64,000 nt of DNA, taken from Gracilariopsis chorda (taxonomy: Eukaryota; Rhodophyta; Florideophyceae; Gracilariales; Gracilariaceae). Location of the stretch: NCBI GenBank assembly GCA_003194525.1, contig NBIV01000146.1, positions 124,001 to 188,000 on the forward strand. Direction: 5' to 3'. A model generated the notes under the pieces. The model saw only the letters and a program-made list of their open reading frames with translations, ran no database searches and had not been told where the DNA came from. Positions 16,416 through 27,905 of the stretch are shown piece by piece. A program made the translations under genes and the position numbers. Positions within the stretch are counted from its first letter, which is position 1, and every line of letters starts with the position of its first letter.

Positions 16416-17280
16416 AAGGCTTCGATGCACGAATTTGGACTTGGCGTCGACGACTGGCCTGCAGTCACAGAATGAACACAGGCAATTTTGAAAAGCGCTC
16501 CTCTGACGCGCCTAAGAACAAGATAGAACAGTCCCGGGGTGTATCGGTCACCACTTAAAGTTCTCACAGGCATGAAGCCTTTTCAAGCACTGATATATGC
16601 GCTTCCAATTGACAAGTATATGTCGTTACCACTCAACGATGAGATACGTGCACGGCAGCTCGTGAACATTGACAGAACCCAAACTGCTTTTGATTCCATA
16701 CATCGTGATGTAGCCGACGTCGTTTCGAAGCAAAGAAAGCAGGCAATCCAACGCCATATCAGGCACACAAATTTCGTGACTGCAGATTTTGACAACAGCT
16801 TTTTTGTTTCAGTGCTTAAAGCTACAAAATATTGTCACAAGCTTCAATCTAGATGGCTTGGACCTAAGCATATCATCGCATCAAAACCAAAATGGGTCTA
16901 TGAAGTTTGAGATTTTTTGAGAAAGAAGAAGGAAGCTGTGCACGCCAAGCGGTTTGTGAAATATCGTCCCGGGTTATAAATCCAAAAGGTTTATCCACAG
17001 ATATCTCGGTTTGCCGAAAAATATGAGACACTGTATCAGACCACTGAAACTTTTCATGCCATTAGAGAGAAAAACGGTGTACTGCAGATCTTAGTGCAAT
17101 TGCAAGGACTACCGGAAGCAGTCAATCAGACTTGATTCACCCTGACAATGGTACATAAATATCTGCCAGGCACGCCCGAAGACTTTCTACACACTGCTAC
17201 CAAAAGAGACTTAAAAAAAGGCTATGAAGTTCGTGGCCATGACAACCAAATGAAAAAGCCCCATAAATTGGCTGCAATTC
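16416..17280 (+). pseudogene. Integrase C-terminus and chromodomain remnant, old gypsy element
   Basis: SPLKVLTGMKP at about 16545-16580 and the open frame 16539-16910 match the region after the integrase core of gypsy elements, ending LQSRWLGPKHI. After a stop at 16910 the sequence reads LYQTTETFHAIREKNGVL and LVQLQGLPEAVNQT, a recognisable but decayed chromodomain (about 17025-17140). The element ends abruptly at about 17280 where the oppositely oriented family 2 begins. No 3' LTR is seen. Confidence 0.65.
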
Positions 17281-17300
17281 ACTGGGCCGTGTTATCAGGC
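17265..17300. other. Breakpoint joining old gypsy copy A to truncated family 2
   Basis: To the left is + strand coding of the old gypsy tail. To the right is minus strand family 2 protease DNA that can be aligned with family 1 up to the remains of the DTG motif near 17285. No LTR or target duplication separates them. The junction is therefore a rearrangement point, not an insertion edge. Confidence 0.55.
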
Positions 17301-19637
17301 ACCGAAATCATTGCCAAAACAGCCTGAATTGGTTTTAGAGGCCAAGGTCGGCATAAATTTTGTAATTCTCTTGGCCATCAATAAGACTGTATCCGGGATA
17401 CAGAGATCACGGGAACGTACCCACGGTCGACGTAAAACAATTAACTGTTCTGACTCTACGTCTGTTTCATCCATCATCCGTGTAAGGATTTTAACAGCTG
17501 GGGAGCGAAGCTGTTCCGCCTCCGGCGTCTTCAACTTTGGCCCAGAAGACGCCCCTCCCGAATGGGAAACTCCGGAGGTTAGTTTTTTCGAAGCAAGTTG
17601 CAGTGGAATAGGTAGCTGGACCAATTCGAGGGATCCCAATCGAACCCCATTCGGAGATACGTCATCTTCAACCTGGTTCCCAAGGTTAGGTGCTCGAACG
17701 GCATCGTCTGCTAACACCTGATGCAGGTATGCTTGCAGGAACTTCTGCTGTTCGTATGACGCACCCCTAAAACGAGTATTCTCCTTAGGCGTAAGAGATT
17801 CGTACTGTGCGATGATCTTCAACCGGTCCCGCATGGGGAATGTGCATTTGGGTGCAAAATGACCTTGTAGGTAGCAGGTACAACATATCCGCTGGGCTGA
17901 AGCATCGGATGGTCGATTGTCCACCCGAGGTTGTGTTGTGTTCTTCCAACCCGGACGGGTGTGACGCGTACCGTTGTTCGCATGAGAGAGCGGCGTTGCG
18001 GGAACTGGAACGCGTCTATAACACGCAGGGTCTCCATGCACGGTCGGAGTCGATGTTGACGGGAGATCCGTAGCTCCCAACGAGTCTGGGCCACTTCCAG
18101 CAAAAAGGATGTTGTCGTTATCACCGTTTGTGGTTACATCTCGCAATAGCGATAATAAGGATGATCCTTCTACTTGAAGAGCTCTCGACGGTCGAGTTCT
18201 CGACGGAAGTTGAGCAAGGTAAGTATCTCCCTCGGCTTGGGCAAGTTCAACCAATTCGAGGTAGGTAGCTCTCTGTTTGTCTTCGCGATGGCGAGCAACC
18301 AACGCTCTGGTAGCAGCATCAAGACCATCAACAAACATGGTGCAGCGTTCCTGGGAGGAATACACGTTACCAAAACCGAAAACTGCCTCATTCAAACGCG
18401 TCAAATAAACCGTTTTGGTCTCTCCAGGCTTCTGCTTTGTACTGCGCAAAGCGAGTATCGCATCCTGCATAGCATTACCAGTTTCGTAGGACCTGAGAAG
18501 GTAATGAACCGCTTCTTGCCAACAGGTTACCCCACCCTCCGAGGAAAGGGAAGATCCACGAACGGAATTGAACTGATCTTCAGCCATACCGGTTACAAAG
18601 TACAGTAAAGTGACATACGCTTTTCCTTCACTAATTCTGTGCATATCAGCCTCCTGAACGAACTTTGTGAGGAAGTCAAGAACCAAGATTGGATATTTAC
18701 CAGTAAAGCGCTTCCGTAACGTCAGACTCATTCTGTTGATATCTTCCCTGACTTTTCCGGTTCCTTGTGACGATCGGTCATTATATGAATCGTTAAGGCG
18801 AGAATAACAATACGATAGCAGTTTCCTGAAAAGAGAACTCGTCAAATTCAGCTCTTTAAGCCCAAAGTGGCGCCGTCCCTTCTCTCGAGAGCCAATAACT
18901 CCCTGAGTGTGGTACGTGGCCTTAGAACGTGTCGCACGAGATCTCCTATGAATGATATCGGAAATCGATGAATCCGAAGATTAATCACTGTATTGAATGT
19001 CAGAGACTGAAACTGGTAAATCCGAATGGATGTAAACTTCCTTTTTGGATTTACGCTGACTTCTTTTGTACGAGCGGTGAGTCGAACCAATCGACGCATC
19101 TTTTTCTTGAGCACGTGTGTCTACTGCTTCACCCATATGGATTGTTTCTTCAAGCATATTCAGACGCCAGTAGATTCGAACTGTCACACCACGAACTTCA
19201 TCGTTAAGTATCTGATAACACTTCATAAAAGACTCGCGTGTATCAAGATATTCCAAAATGGAATTCACGTCCTGTCTCAAACGATTTAGATCATAAAAGA
19301 CGTTCCGAACCGGGGCGTCTTCAACCCTACGCCTACGATCATATACACTCTGCAAGAGTTTCAGAGGTGTCGCAGCAGCGATGTCCAGGCGAGACTAGAG
19401 CCAAGATAACTCCGAAGCAACATTGCGGACCGTAATAACCGCTGACGGTGTCTCAACCACAGGTTGATTAACCATTGCAACTTCTCGCGGACCTGAAGCA
19501 ACAGATGGTGCTCTCCGAATATCCGGAACGACCCCATCAGTAGGTGAATTCTTGACGGTAGAACCACGTAAACGCGGTGCAGCAGGCTGAGGAACGCTTG
19601 AAGATCCTGCACGAGAACCCTTAGAGGGTGGTGGCAT
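17295..19637 (-). pseudogene. gag: Family 2 gag-protease fusion with two stops
   Basis: One reading frame runs from ATG 19637 to 17295, broken only by stops at 19395-19397 and 18981-18983. The coiled-coil region (LRQDVNSILEYL), capsid-like core (PILVLDFLTKF, GGVTCWQEAVHYLLR, TYLELVELA) and the zinc knuckle (CCTCYLQGHFAPKC) all parallel family 1 gag. After the knuckle the frame continues without a break into the pre-protease region (KLTSGVSH, VLRRPWVRSR). In family 1 that region is in a different frame from gag. The frame is lost just before the DTG motif. Family 2 is thus a close relative with a fused gag-pro arrangement. Confidence 0.85.
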
Positions 19638-19863
19638 TTCTCAATCGGCCAGCCAATCCAATCAGAGTACTGAAGAGCTCAACTACGGGATACCCGAAGA
19701 ATGGAGCACAAAAGTCAAAACAGATCTTCACCACGATCACTCAAGTACCACACGATGGTCCAACTGATCACTAGTTCTTCGACTTCCCCGTGAGTCTTCC
19801 TTCTTCGAAGTGAACCAAGTATGGTTATTCCGTTGAAGTAACCACGCACCGTTCAACCTTTCT

Positions 19864-19877
19864 AAGTCGGGAGACCA
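19864..19877 (-). other. Primer-binding site of family 2
   Basis: The minus strand reads TGGTCTCCCGACTT two bases inside the LTR, one base different from the family 1 and family 3 sites. Confidence 0.8.
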
Positions 19878-19879
19878 CT

Positions 19880-20500
19880 TGCATTGCAGAACTGGAAGTT
19901 AGATATCACGCTCAAGGTATCCGGGGCCTTGCTCCCTGTGGAGGCGGATCTAGTGACAGAGCTCTCTGTATACCTGTAATACGGGCGTAACTCCGTAGTT
20001 ATTTTCGATTGACCACAGAGGTGGATAAAGAAAGGTGAACCGGAGCCAGAAAGACGGCAAAACCAGAGACCAGTGTTCCACGCGATGCGGCAGCTTGGAA
20101 TATACCCGGTGAAAGGTGCCTTCTGATGATGGAGAAAAACCACCCGGCAGGTCGTGCGGAAAGCGGAAACAGACCCGACGGAGGGTGCACATGCACGGGA
20201 TATAGTGGACAAACTACCCAAAATAGGGGTAATATCAGTACCACACGGTAGATAAATGTCACAAAACAATTATAACACAGAGTATCTGTATGCTTACCGA
20301 GCGGTTAAATTGAGCGAACTGAATGCGGTGACCCTCCGCGAGGAGTATTACCTGGCGCAATGACGTCAAAATCCAGAGCCGGATACCTCCGGTCAAACTG
20401 AACAGTTATGAATGACCGAAGTCTCGGGTTAACTTTATTTAGTGCTCGCCACGACGAGGTCGCGCTCACCTAAGTAGTTACACTACCAAATAAATTGTAA
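19880..20500 (-). repeat. Family 2 5' LTR, part left of the Helitron
   Basis: Begins TGCATTGCAG on the + strand and matches 3143-3765 in inverted orientation, base for base in length where compared (603 bp from 3163 to 3765). Similarity breaks at 20501, exactly at the Helitron end, and resumes at 26645. Small frames on either strand here are not supported as genes. Confidence 0.85.
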
Positions 20501-20635
20501 TCCCCCCACTTATACTAAAGAATATGTTTGTCCGTCTGTGTGTCTGTGTGTCAGCTAACGCTCACTCATTGGCTGAAAAATCGCCAAGGAGGCTGCCAAG
20601 TGGAAACGTGGCATTTTATGCGCTCCAAGAGGAAT

Positions 20636-20742
20636 CTTGCACCGCATAATGCGACACGTTTCCACCTGGCGCCTTTTGCACGCCATCTTGCACCGCATAA
20701 TGCGACACGTTCCCACCTGGCGCCTTTTGCTTGCCACAGTAG
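20636..20742 (+). repeat. Tandem duplication of about 51 bp in the Helitron 5' region
   Basis: Two near-identical units each containing TTGCACCGCATAATGCGAC and CACCTGGCGCCTTTTGC follow one another. An inverted, partial version (GTGGAAACGTGGCATTTTATGCG) lies just before them at about 20597. Confidence 0.7.
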
Positions 20743-20804
20743 CCTAGCCGTTTGACCAAAGTAGCCCACACGTTACACTACAGTAACGGAGCCGTTGCAG
20801 TGCA

Positions 20805-20850
20805 GTGCACATGACCGTTTTAATTACTAAATTTCAACGGTCATGTGCAC
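20805..20850. repeat. 15-bp perfect hairpin in the Helitron 5' region
   Basis: GTGCACATGACCGTT at 20805-20819 pairs with AACGGTCATGTGCAC at 20836-20850 across a 16-nt AT-rich loop. It lies in the non-coding 5' part of the Helitron, far from either terminus. Role unknown. Confidence 0.75.
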
Positions 20851-21544
20851 CAATCGCATTGCATCCCATACAAAAGCGTGCAATGCACTCGCCCACAGAG
20901 CGCTCGCGTTTTCCTTCGCTGTGGTTAACCTACGGTTTGGGTTGTAGCATTTTGTGCGAGTCAGGACGTCTGAAAAAAGGACGCTGGTGGTACCGGCGGG
21001 ATCTGTTAAGTTTAACTTTCTCACCAAATAACGCGTTCATCATCCATATTTAACTGGTTCGGCATCTATTTCTGGGTGGCGTTCACGTGAGGTACGATAG
21101 CTCCCCACAAAACGTGCTTTGCGCGGAAGGAGTAGCCCTTGAAGAGTCTAGAAAGGGGACAACAGAGTACGAATCGAGCAACAGCGGCTCTGTCTGGATC
21201 TAAGGAACTGTTAAAGGGAAACGGTCTTCGGACTAAAGTAGGTCCAGCACAGAGTTGCCTAGCGAATTTGGGATTGTAAATCTCGCAGTCCTTGCAGAAT
21301 CTCCAGGCATGGCCACCTGTTCACTCTGTACAGGTCAGTTCCCAATCTAGGCGGTTTCTTTGTGGTCAAGATATTCTATCTTTGCTGCAACGATCCAAAA
21401 CTTCGGTGCTAGGTGCATGAAAGGGTTTGGCAGCCCGTAGGACAAATGTTCTTGACCATATCCCTCTTTTTTCTTTTTTCTTTCTTTTCTTTTTTTTGCT
21501 TTGCCGGTCTTTGGACAGTTTTTCTTTTGTGTGGTGTGCTTGAG
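20851..21544 (+). other. Helitron 5' non-coding region
   Basis: No supported gene. A T/C-rich tract at 21467-21500 lies close upstream of the first Rep-helicase ATG. Upstream promoter elements cannot be named. Confidence 0.4.
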
Positions 21545-21554
21545 ATATTTTACC

Positions 21555-23027
21555 ATGCCTCCAACTCAGCCCAGTGCCTCAGGCGATGCCACACGTGAGA
21601 AGAACCGTCAACATACTGCAGCAAGACGTCGAACAAAGTCCAGTGAGCAACAGGCAGAGAGAAGACGTCGTAATAGAGAGCGAGCAGCCATACGGAGGGC
21701 AAATGAAACTGAGGAACAGCGTGAAGCACGAAGAACAGCTGATAGGGAACGTGCGAGAAGAAGAAGGGCTACAGCGTCCGCTGCGCACACTGATGACGTT
21801 CGTGAGGCCGACTGTACAGCCACTGCTTTGGCACGAGCTTCAGAGGCGCCAGAAAATCGCAAAATTCGTCAGGCAAACGATCGTAACGCCCATCGTGCTG
21901 CAAGGCAACAGGATGACCCTGCTGCTGAACATTCTCGCCGTCACTCTGAAAGAACATCTATACGGGCATCACGAGAGCTTGAGAGCACAGCTGATCTACA
22001 ACAGCGTCTTGAAGCTGAGCGTGAGAGCCGAAATGTCGCCCGTCGACTGTTTGACTCGGATAATGTCGATGAGAGTGGCTACATGTACCTTGGTCTCATG
22101 AATGTAGAGTGCCGCGTCTGCAAGGCACTGCACTTCAGAGAGGAGAGAGTGGTGAACAGCTCTCGCCAGAACCCGCTTTTCTCGCAGTGCTCCGCAAAAG
22201 GGCATCTCAGCTTCCCTCAGCTTCTGGAGCCTCCGCCTCTTCTTCGACAGCTGCTGACTGCGACCTGGCCCCGAGAGAACCAATTTCGTGCTGAGATCCG
22301 TACCTACAACACAGTTTTGTCTATGGCTTCCGTCAAGGCAAACTGGGTGAGCCGTGGTTCAGGAGACTCTACCTTCAATCCTACGATCACCATGCAGGGA
22401 CAGATCTATCACTACATGGGTCCGCTCATTCCTGCTCAGGGTGTCCAGCCCGCATTTCTGTCTGTGCACATCCATGACACCGACTATGACGCGCAGTATG
22501 CGAGGCGAGCGGGGTTGCTGCCCCGCCTCCAACCGGAACTCCTGTCTCAGTTGGCCGCCATGCTGCACACGGGCAATCCATACATGCAGACATTCTGCAG
22601 CCTGCGCGAGTGGGCTATCACCGATATGCCAGCAATTACGTATCAGATGGTGATTCATGCTGATAGACGGCCCCACGGCGAGCAATTTTGTCACTACAAC
22701 GGGCCAGAGGCGTCGCAAGTAGCTGCCATCATTCCAAGAAATGAGGACAGCGAGATTGGGACGCGCGATATTGTTGTGCGTAGGCGTGGAGAGCTGACTG
22801 TAAATGGTGATGAGGTACTGGACACTATCCCCGTCAGTCACAGATCGTACGATCCCTCGAGCTACGTTCTTTTGTTGCCATGTGGCCAGGACGGATGGCA
22901 CCCTGAGATGAGGTATTGCCCACCAAACGCCTCACAAGAGAAGAAGGTGACTCCGCTGATATATTATTCGTGGCAGGTTTTCGAGAGACCGACCGAGTTC
23001 ACTACGATTCTACGCAGCAAACGTTAA
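21555..23027 (+). pseudogene. Helitron Rep-helicase, N-terminal part
   Basis: The frame is open from 21501, and the likely start is the ATG at 21555 after the T-rich tract. Residues up to about 155 are extremely rich in Arg, Glu and Ala with a repeated RRxxRERAA pattern, probably a long charged helix. A CX2C-type motif (CRVCKALHFREER) near residue 185 is the zinc-finger region found ahead of Helitron Rep. The rest (GQIYHYMGPLIP, CSLREWAITD, YVLLLPCGQDGWHPEM) matches the Helitron-like N-terminal domain. It ends at TAA 23027 and the protein continues at 23030 in another frame, so the gene is broken. Confidence 0.85.
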
Positions 23028-23029
23028 TT

Positions 23030-24252
23030 CCAGCAGTACATGGTTGACCAGTTCTGCAAGGTTGATTCGGAGCGTTTGTCTTAATTACGACACAACCAGG
23101 ACAGACTTCGAGCTGCGGACTATACATCCCTGCGGGAGAGCCTGGGTGACTCTCTGCTGGGCGTGGATGAGGCCGATGCTGTTTGCGCTGGACGACTGTT
23201 CGTGTTGCCCTCCACATTTGTAGGAGGTGACCGATACATGAGACAGCAAATGCACGACATCATCGCGATATCCAACACCATACACCATTAGGCACCCCGA
23301 TATCTTTCTCACGATGGCGTGCAATCTGAACTGGCCTGAGATCACCAGGGCGCTGTCAGATGGTCAGCGCGCTCCCGATCGAGCCGATTTTTGTGCTCGA
23401 GTGTTTTGTCTCAAGATGAAAGACATGATTTCGTTTGTCATTGATGAACAGGTCTTTGGAGCGGTTCTTGCTCACGTGCGGGTAATAGAGTTCCAAACGC
23501 AAGGCCTACCGCACGATCACATTATCTTCTTCCTCAACGAAGATGCAAAGCAGCAGCTCCAAGACCCTGCTCACATTGACGAGCTCATCATAGCTGAGAT
23601 TCGTCCTTCCTCCGACGCCACCTTACAGGAGTTGGTGCTCAAGCACATGATTCACATTCTGTGCGGTGCAGGAAACCGGTCAGCCCTGTGCATGCGCGAG
23701 CTGACCTGGCTGAAGCACTTTCCGAAGCCGTTTCGCTCCGAAACTGCACGGCTTGAGAATGAGTACTACGTCAGCTACCGACGAAGCGCTCTTTCCGAGT
23801 GCGGGGTGTCTGTCTAACGAAGCTGCAGGGTCGGCCGTCGACAGCACGTAGTGACGTTGGACAATTCGTGGGTGGTTTCACATTGCCCAGAGCTTCTCCG
23901 CCGGTTTGCATGCCACATCAACGTTGAGCTATGCGTATTGCGACTTGGCGGTATCAAGTACCTCTTCAAGTATATGTGCAGGGGTTCTGACAGAGTCACC
24001 ATGGAGATTGTAGATGAGACCGGACGCCATGAAGAGATCCATAACTTCCAAGACGGACGGTATGTGTCAGCCTCCAAAGCAGTGTGGCGGATGCTTGCGT
24101 TCGACATTGTCGATCGCAATGCACCCGTCGTGCGGCTTGAAGTACACTCGGAAGATCACCATACGGTGTTCTTCCGGGAAGGCGACGAGCGCTCTGCTGC
24201 TAACAGAGAGCAGGCAGGAACCAAGCTGACTGAGTGGTTTGTGGCCAACTAA
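23030..24252 (+). pseudogene. Helitron Rep nuclease domain
   Basis: Several frames join to give Rep. FVLPSTFVGGDRYM at about 23205 precedes Rep. The HUH motif is FQTQGLPHDHIIFFL near 23490-23535, with both metal-binding histidines kept. The catalytic tyrosine motif KYLFKYMCRG lies near 23955-23985, with both tyrosines kept. Stops or shifts occur near 23082, 23290 and 23815. Rep nicks and joins single strands at the CTAG end during rolling-circle transposition. Confidence 0.85.
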
Positions 24253-24360
24253 AAGTACCCCGGGGCACAGCATATCCCTTATGCCCAGTTCCCGAGGTAC
24301 TTTACTTGGAACAAATATAACAAATTCTGGAAGCCGCGTGCATGTCTCCGACGTCGTTCG

Positions 24361-26482
24361 GTGTCTCGAAGCCAGCGCACCTCCTCCTCAGCGGTCCCTG
24401 CAGCAGCCGATCTATACGACTTCACTGGCAGCGGTGCGCATGTACTTGGGCGCATTTACACTGCCAGTCCACGAGAGGGTGAGCAGTACTACCTCCGCTT
24501 ACTCTTGACCCACACAGCGGGTGCTACTTACTTTCAGCATCTCCGCACCGTGGATGGTCAGCAGTGTGGTAGCTTCAGGGAGGCCTGCTTTAAGAAGGGC
24601 CTTCTCGCCGATGACAGCGAGTGGAGATGGGCACTAAGCGGGTTCTTTCGCTCCTCATTTGTTCCGCTCTCTCATTTGTTTGCCACCATCTTGCTTTACT
24701 GCGAGACGTCGGACGCCCGTTTTCTGTGGGAGCAGCATCTAGCGATGCTCCTGCGGGATATTCGCGCTCGACATCGCGGCATGATGCACGCACTGCCCGA
24801 AGACGAAAGAGCCCGCTCTTACGTTCTCTTAGAAGTGCAAAAGGCATTGCAAGAAATGGGTGGCCCACTGGCGTTTCTGTCATCGTACGGTCTTCCGACA
24901 CCCATGCAGGACCTACCAGAAATGCGCACTCCAGCTCGGTCTCCGCAGCAAATGCAGTCGGAGCTGAACGACACTGTGCAAGCTGCCCGCTCTCTCTTCA
25001 ATGAGCGTCAGCGTCTAGCGTTCAATACCGTGGTGGGGGCTATCCCTTCTGGCGTGTCCGCGGAGAGCTTGCAGGGTCTTGGCGTTCCTTCTACAGCAAC
25101 GCAGCAAACCACTCGCGTCTTCTTCTTGGATGATCCGGGTTGATCCGGCAAGAACTTACTCTCCAAGACAATTCAGGCCATGTTACGCCTTCGTGGCAAG
25201 TCCGTCCTTACGGTAGCCACGTCTGCTGTAGCAGCCATACTGCTTGAGGGCAGTCGGACGGCCCACTCCGTGTCAGGATTCCCATCCCAGCCACCGCTGA
25301 GAGCACGTGAAACATTCCGGTCAACTCGCACCTGGCCAATCGGATGAAGAACGTCGACCTCATTATCTGGGACGAGATCGTAATGTGTCATGGCTTCTGC
25401 ATCGAAGCCGTAGACCGCACTCTCCGTGACATAGCGCTCTCGCAGCTCCCCTTTGGAGGCAAGTTCGTATTGCTTTCTGGCGACTTTCGGCAGATTCTCC
25501 CCGTTGTTCGTGGCCGCTCTCGATCATTGATCGTCAACGCATGCATCAAACGCTCAAGTCTCTTTTCCCACTTTCGCACCTTGAGATTGACTGAGAACAT
25601 GCGCCTTTCTGCGCTCTGTTGAGACCCCACAGCGATACAGTAGGCACTGCAGTTTCTAAACACGCTCTTGCAGATTGGAGAGGGCAGAATGCCAGGCCCT
25701 GTCCTGCCAAAGCACCCCTTCACCCTGCCAGAGTCCGTACAATGTGTGGAGTCATTCCGCACCATGGTCCGTAAGGTCTTTCATGGTATCGCTCAAAGGT
25801 ACAGAGATGCAGATTGGCTAACGTCAACGGTGATTATAACCAACCGCACGAAACTATCGCCTACCAGAGCTCAACGACTATGTAGGCCACATGATACCTG
25901 GAGCGTATCGCACGTACCTCAGTGCGGACAAGGTGAGCGACGACGACGGTGCCGCGCTGCGGTACCCTGTCGAGATGCCCAATACTCTGACTGCTCGGTC
26001 AGCGCTGCCGGACCACCGCCTCAAACTCAAAAAGGGCTTTGTAGTTATGCTCTTTTGCAACTTGGATCCTTCAAACGGCCATGTCAATGGTGCCATCTAT
26101 ACCGTAGAATACATGCAAAGCAACGTACTGTTCCTTCGAATCGCTTCTAAAGCAAATCGTGGCAACGCACATTGCCTGCCGCGCATGCCCTGTGGACCTG
26201 GAGACGACAACCTTCCGGTTCCCAACTTCACTGGCACCCAGTTCCCAGTACGTGTCTGTTTTGCCATCATTACCAATATGGCACAGGGTCAGTCGTATAG
26301 TGGTCGCATCGGACTGGATTTGCGTTATGGCTTTTTCACGCATGGCCAGCTGTACGTCGCATTTTCTCGGACCACCAACCCGTCCAACATCGTGGCCTGT
26401 CTCCCTGCCGGTAGCACCTCTACCAATAATGTAGTGTACCCTGAAGTTCTTTCGTACACGAACTTGATAGCTTTAAGTAAAC
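24361..26482 (+). pseudogene. Helitron SF1B (Pif1-like) helicase domain
   Basis: The domain linking Rep to helicase occupies 24361-25100. The Walker A motif, which should read GxxGSGKT, is interrupted by TGA at 25141-25143 and ends GKN, so ATP binding is lost. The Walker B motif appears as LIIWDEIVM near 25355-25385, then LLSGDFRQILPVV near 25475-25510. The final helicase motifs FPVRVCFAIITNMAQGQS and HGQLYVAFSR are at about 26235-26370. At least four stops or shifts break the region. It follows Rep in the order typical of Helitrons. Confidence 0.85.
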
Positions 26483-26644
26483 CTCTTCTTTCTTCTTTTA
26501 TTATTTTTTTCTTCTCCCTTCTTACTCCCCAAAAATTCTTTCATTCTACAAACAAATTACCCAAAACACGGAACCCAAATACTCCTTTCACTCTAATGCT
26601 TCTTTTACTCCTTAACGCGTGCGAAGCACCAATGGAGCCACTAG
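26483..26644 (+). other. Helitron 3' end with terminal hairpin and CTAG
   Basis: T/C-rich spacer, then CGTGCGAAGCACC hairpin (stem GTGC/GCAC) and the terminal CTAG, followed by the host T at 26645. Confidence 0.85.
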
Positions 26645-26955
26645 TAATTATCTAAAATAGTGCACACCTCCTCAGGGCCACCCACGTGGCCAGGCCAGTG
26701 TCAGGCACCCTAAGAGGTCAACCCAAGTTAAAAATAACACTACAGCATGGTGCTGTCGCTCACGCGTCCACTCATCCTGCAACCCATTCTAGATTCCTAC
26801 CTTCCTAGGTGAAACTTCACACAGTAAACCACCCCATTGGCGTCAATTCGTACAGGTCCAACTCGTATATGGTAGAGCCGACACAGTAACCACGTCACCC
26901 TCCTACAGTATGAGTAGCATCACCGCAATTTCCACGTCTTTCGCGTTGCAAAAGG
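26645..26955 (-). repeat. Family 2 5' LTR, part right of the Helitron
   Basis: Matches 2834-3144 in inverted orientation. By eye it differs from the copy A LTR by about 20 bases in 300, while the flanking old gypsy DNA differs by only about 2 in 230. This is what one expects if the copy A LTR derives mainly from the other LTR of the element. Confidence 0.8.
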
Positions 26956-27905
26956 TGATCATCGGGGAAAATGTAGTCCAGACTCTCAAATATCTGCACA
27001 ATCACAAACGCTTCCTGCTGGTAGGTACTTCTGTCTTGTTGTGTGCCCTTGAATGTGCCACCCAAGAATGCCAATGGCTCATGGCGCTGTCTGTTGAACG
27101 GTTTCTCTAGCGATAAGGGGTCTGTTTGCGTAACGACCACTCACCAATGTTTGTTGGAGGCATCAGTATACACGCAGATAACATTTCCTTTGCGCGGGTA
27201 TGCTAACTCAATTGCGTTGCGAGATTTTTTTTGGATATCCTGTAAAGTTGTTTCCAGTTCTCGGCCTCACGACAAACCGCGCAATGTAATTATTTTGATT
27301 GACCGTTTAGGGCAACTTCCGGATTTGGCATATACCTCTTCTAGGGTGTTCACCAGCGGTGCGACACGACATTCAAAGTCCGATATCGTGCTAGACATCC
27401 AGTGGCAGCAATAGATAACTTCAAGAAGTTCATCCGCCGTCTTGGGAAAGTGTACATCTTTGAGTCCTCCTACGTTTGTCGGATCCAGCTTGTAGCCCCC
27501 TTTTCTCACGATTCTATCACACCACGGGATCTCTTTCGCAAGCAGTACGCTTTTCTTCGCTGATATGTACAGTTCCTTTTCTGTGCATGCTTCGAGGAAT
27601 CTCTGCATCACGTCCAGCAGTTTTCTCTCGTTGTTGGCATGTAGGTTAAAGTCATCTAGCCAAGCGTTCAGATTTTCTCTCAGATTCTTAAAGAGAGGCT
27701 TGAAACAGGACTAGACGTAGGTGGTGGCGGTGGTGAGATCAGTAATAACACGGGTTGAGGAGTATGTACCTTCTGGGCAGACGACTCCACAAGAGGAGTA
27801 CGAATTATGGTTTATTGACAACTGATAGTAGCGTTGCAAAAAGTCGATCACTGCAAAGCATGTGCTCCCAGAAAGGTCCTGTATCTCTGAGTTTAAATGT
27901 CGCAT
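26956..27905 (-). pseudogene. RT and RNase H remnant of copy B
   Basis: Same motifs as in copy A: RNase H TDAS-type motif near 27160, RT thumb WCDRIV in frame 27267-27611, palm FAVIDFLQRYYQL in frame 27711-27905. It differs from copy A by single substitutions such as Q-R in the palm and F-V near ADELLE. Stops and shifts are in the same places, so the lesions predate the duplication. Confidence 0.75.

Larger units (their letters stand above)
20501..26644 (+). mobile_element. Autonomous-type Helitron (RepHel), degenerate
   Basis: Starts TCCCCCCACT and ends CTAG, with A on the left and T on the right, the canonical Helitron insertion between A and T. A GTGC-GAA-GCAC hairpin at about 26620-26630 lies 14 bases before CTAG, as in many Helitrons. 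The empty site is visible inside this window: the inverse complement of 3138-3160 joins AATTGTAA directly to TAATTATC. It carries Rep and helicase coding on the + strand with several stops. Length 6144 bp is normal for RepHel Helitrons. Confidence 0.93.
17280..26955 (-). mobile_element. Family 2 Ty3/gypsy element, truncated; 5' LTR, gag and start of protease only
   Basis: The right part is the 5' LTR (26955 down to 19880, with a Helitron inside), then a primer-binding site at 19864-19877, then gag and the first part of protease, ending at the breakpoint near 17280. RT, RNase H, integrase and 3' LTR are missing. The gag protein is clearly related to family 1. The element is inserted in the RNase H of old gypsy copy B, at the same point as the solo LTR in copy A. 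Confidence 0.8.
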
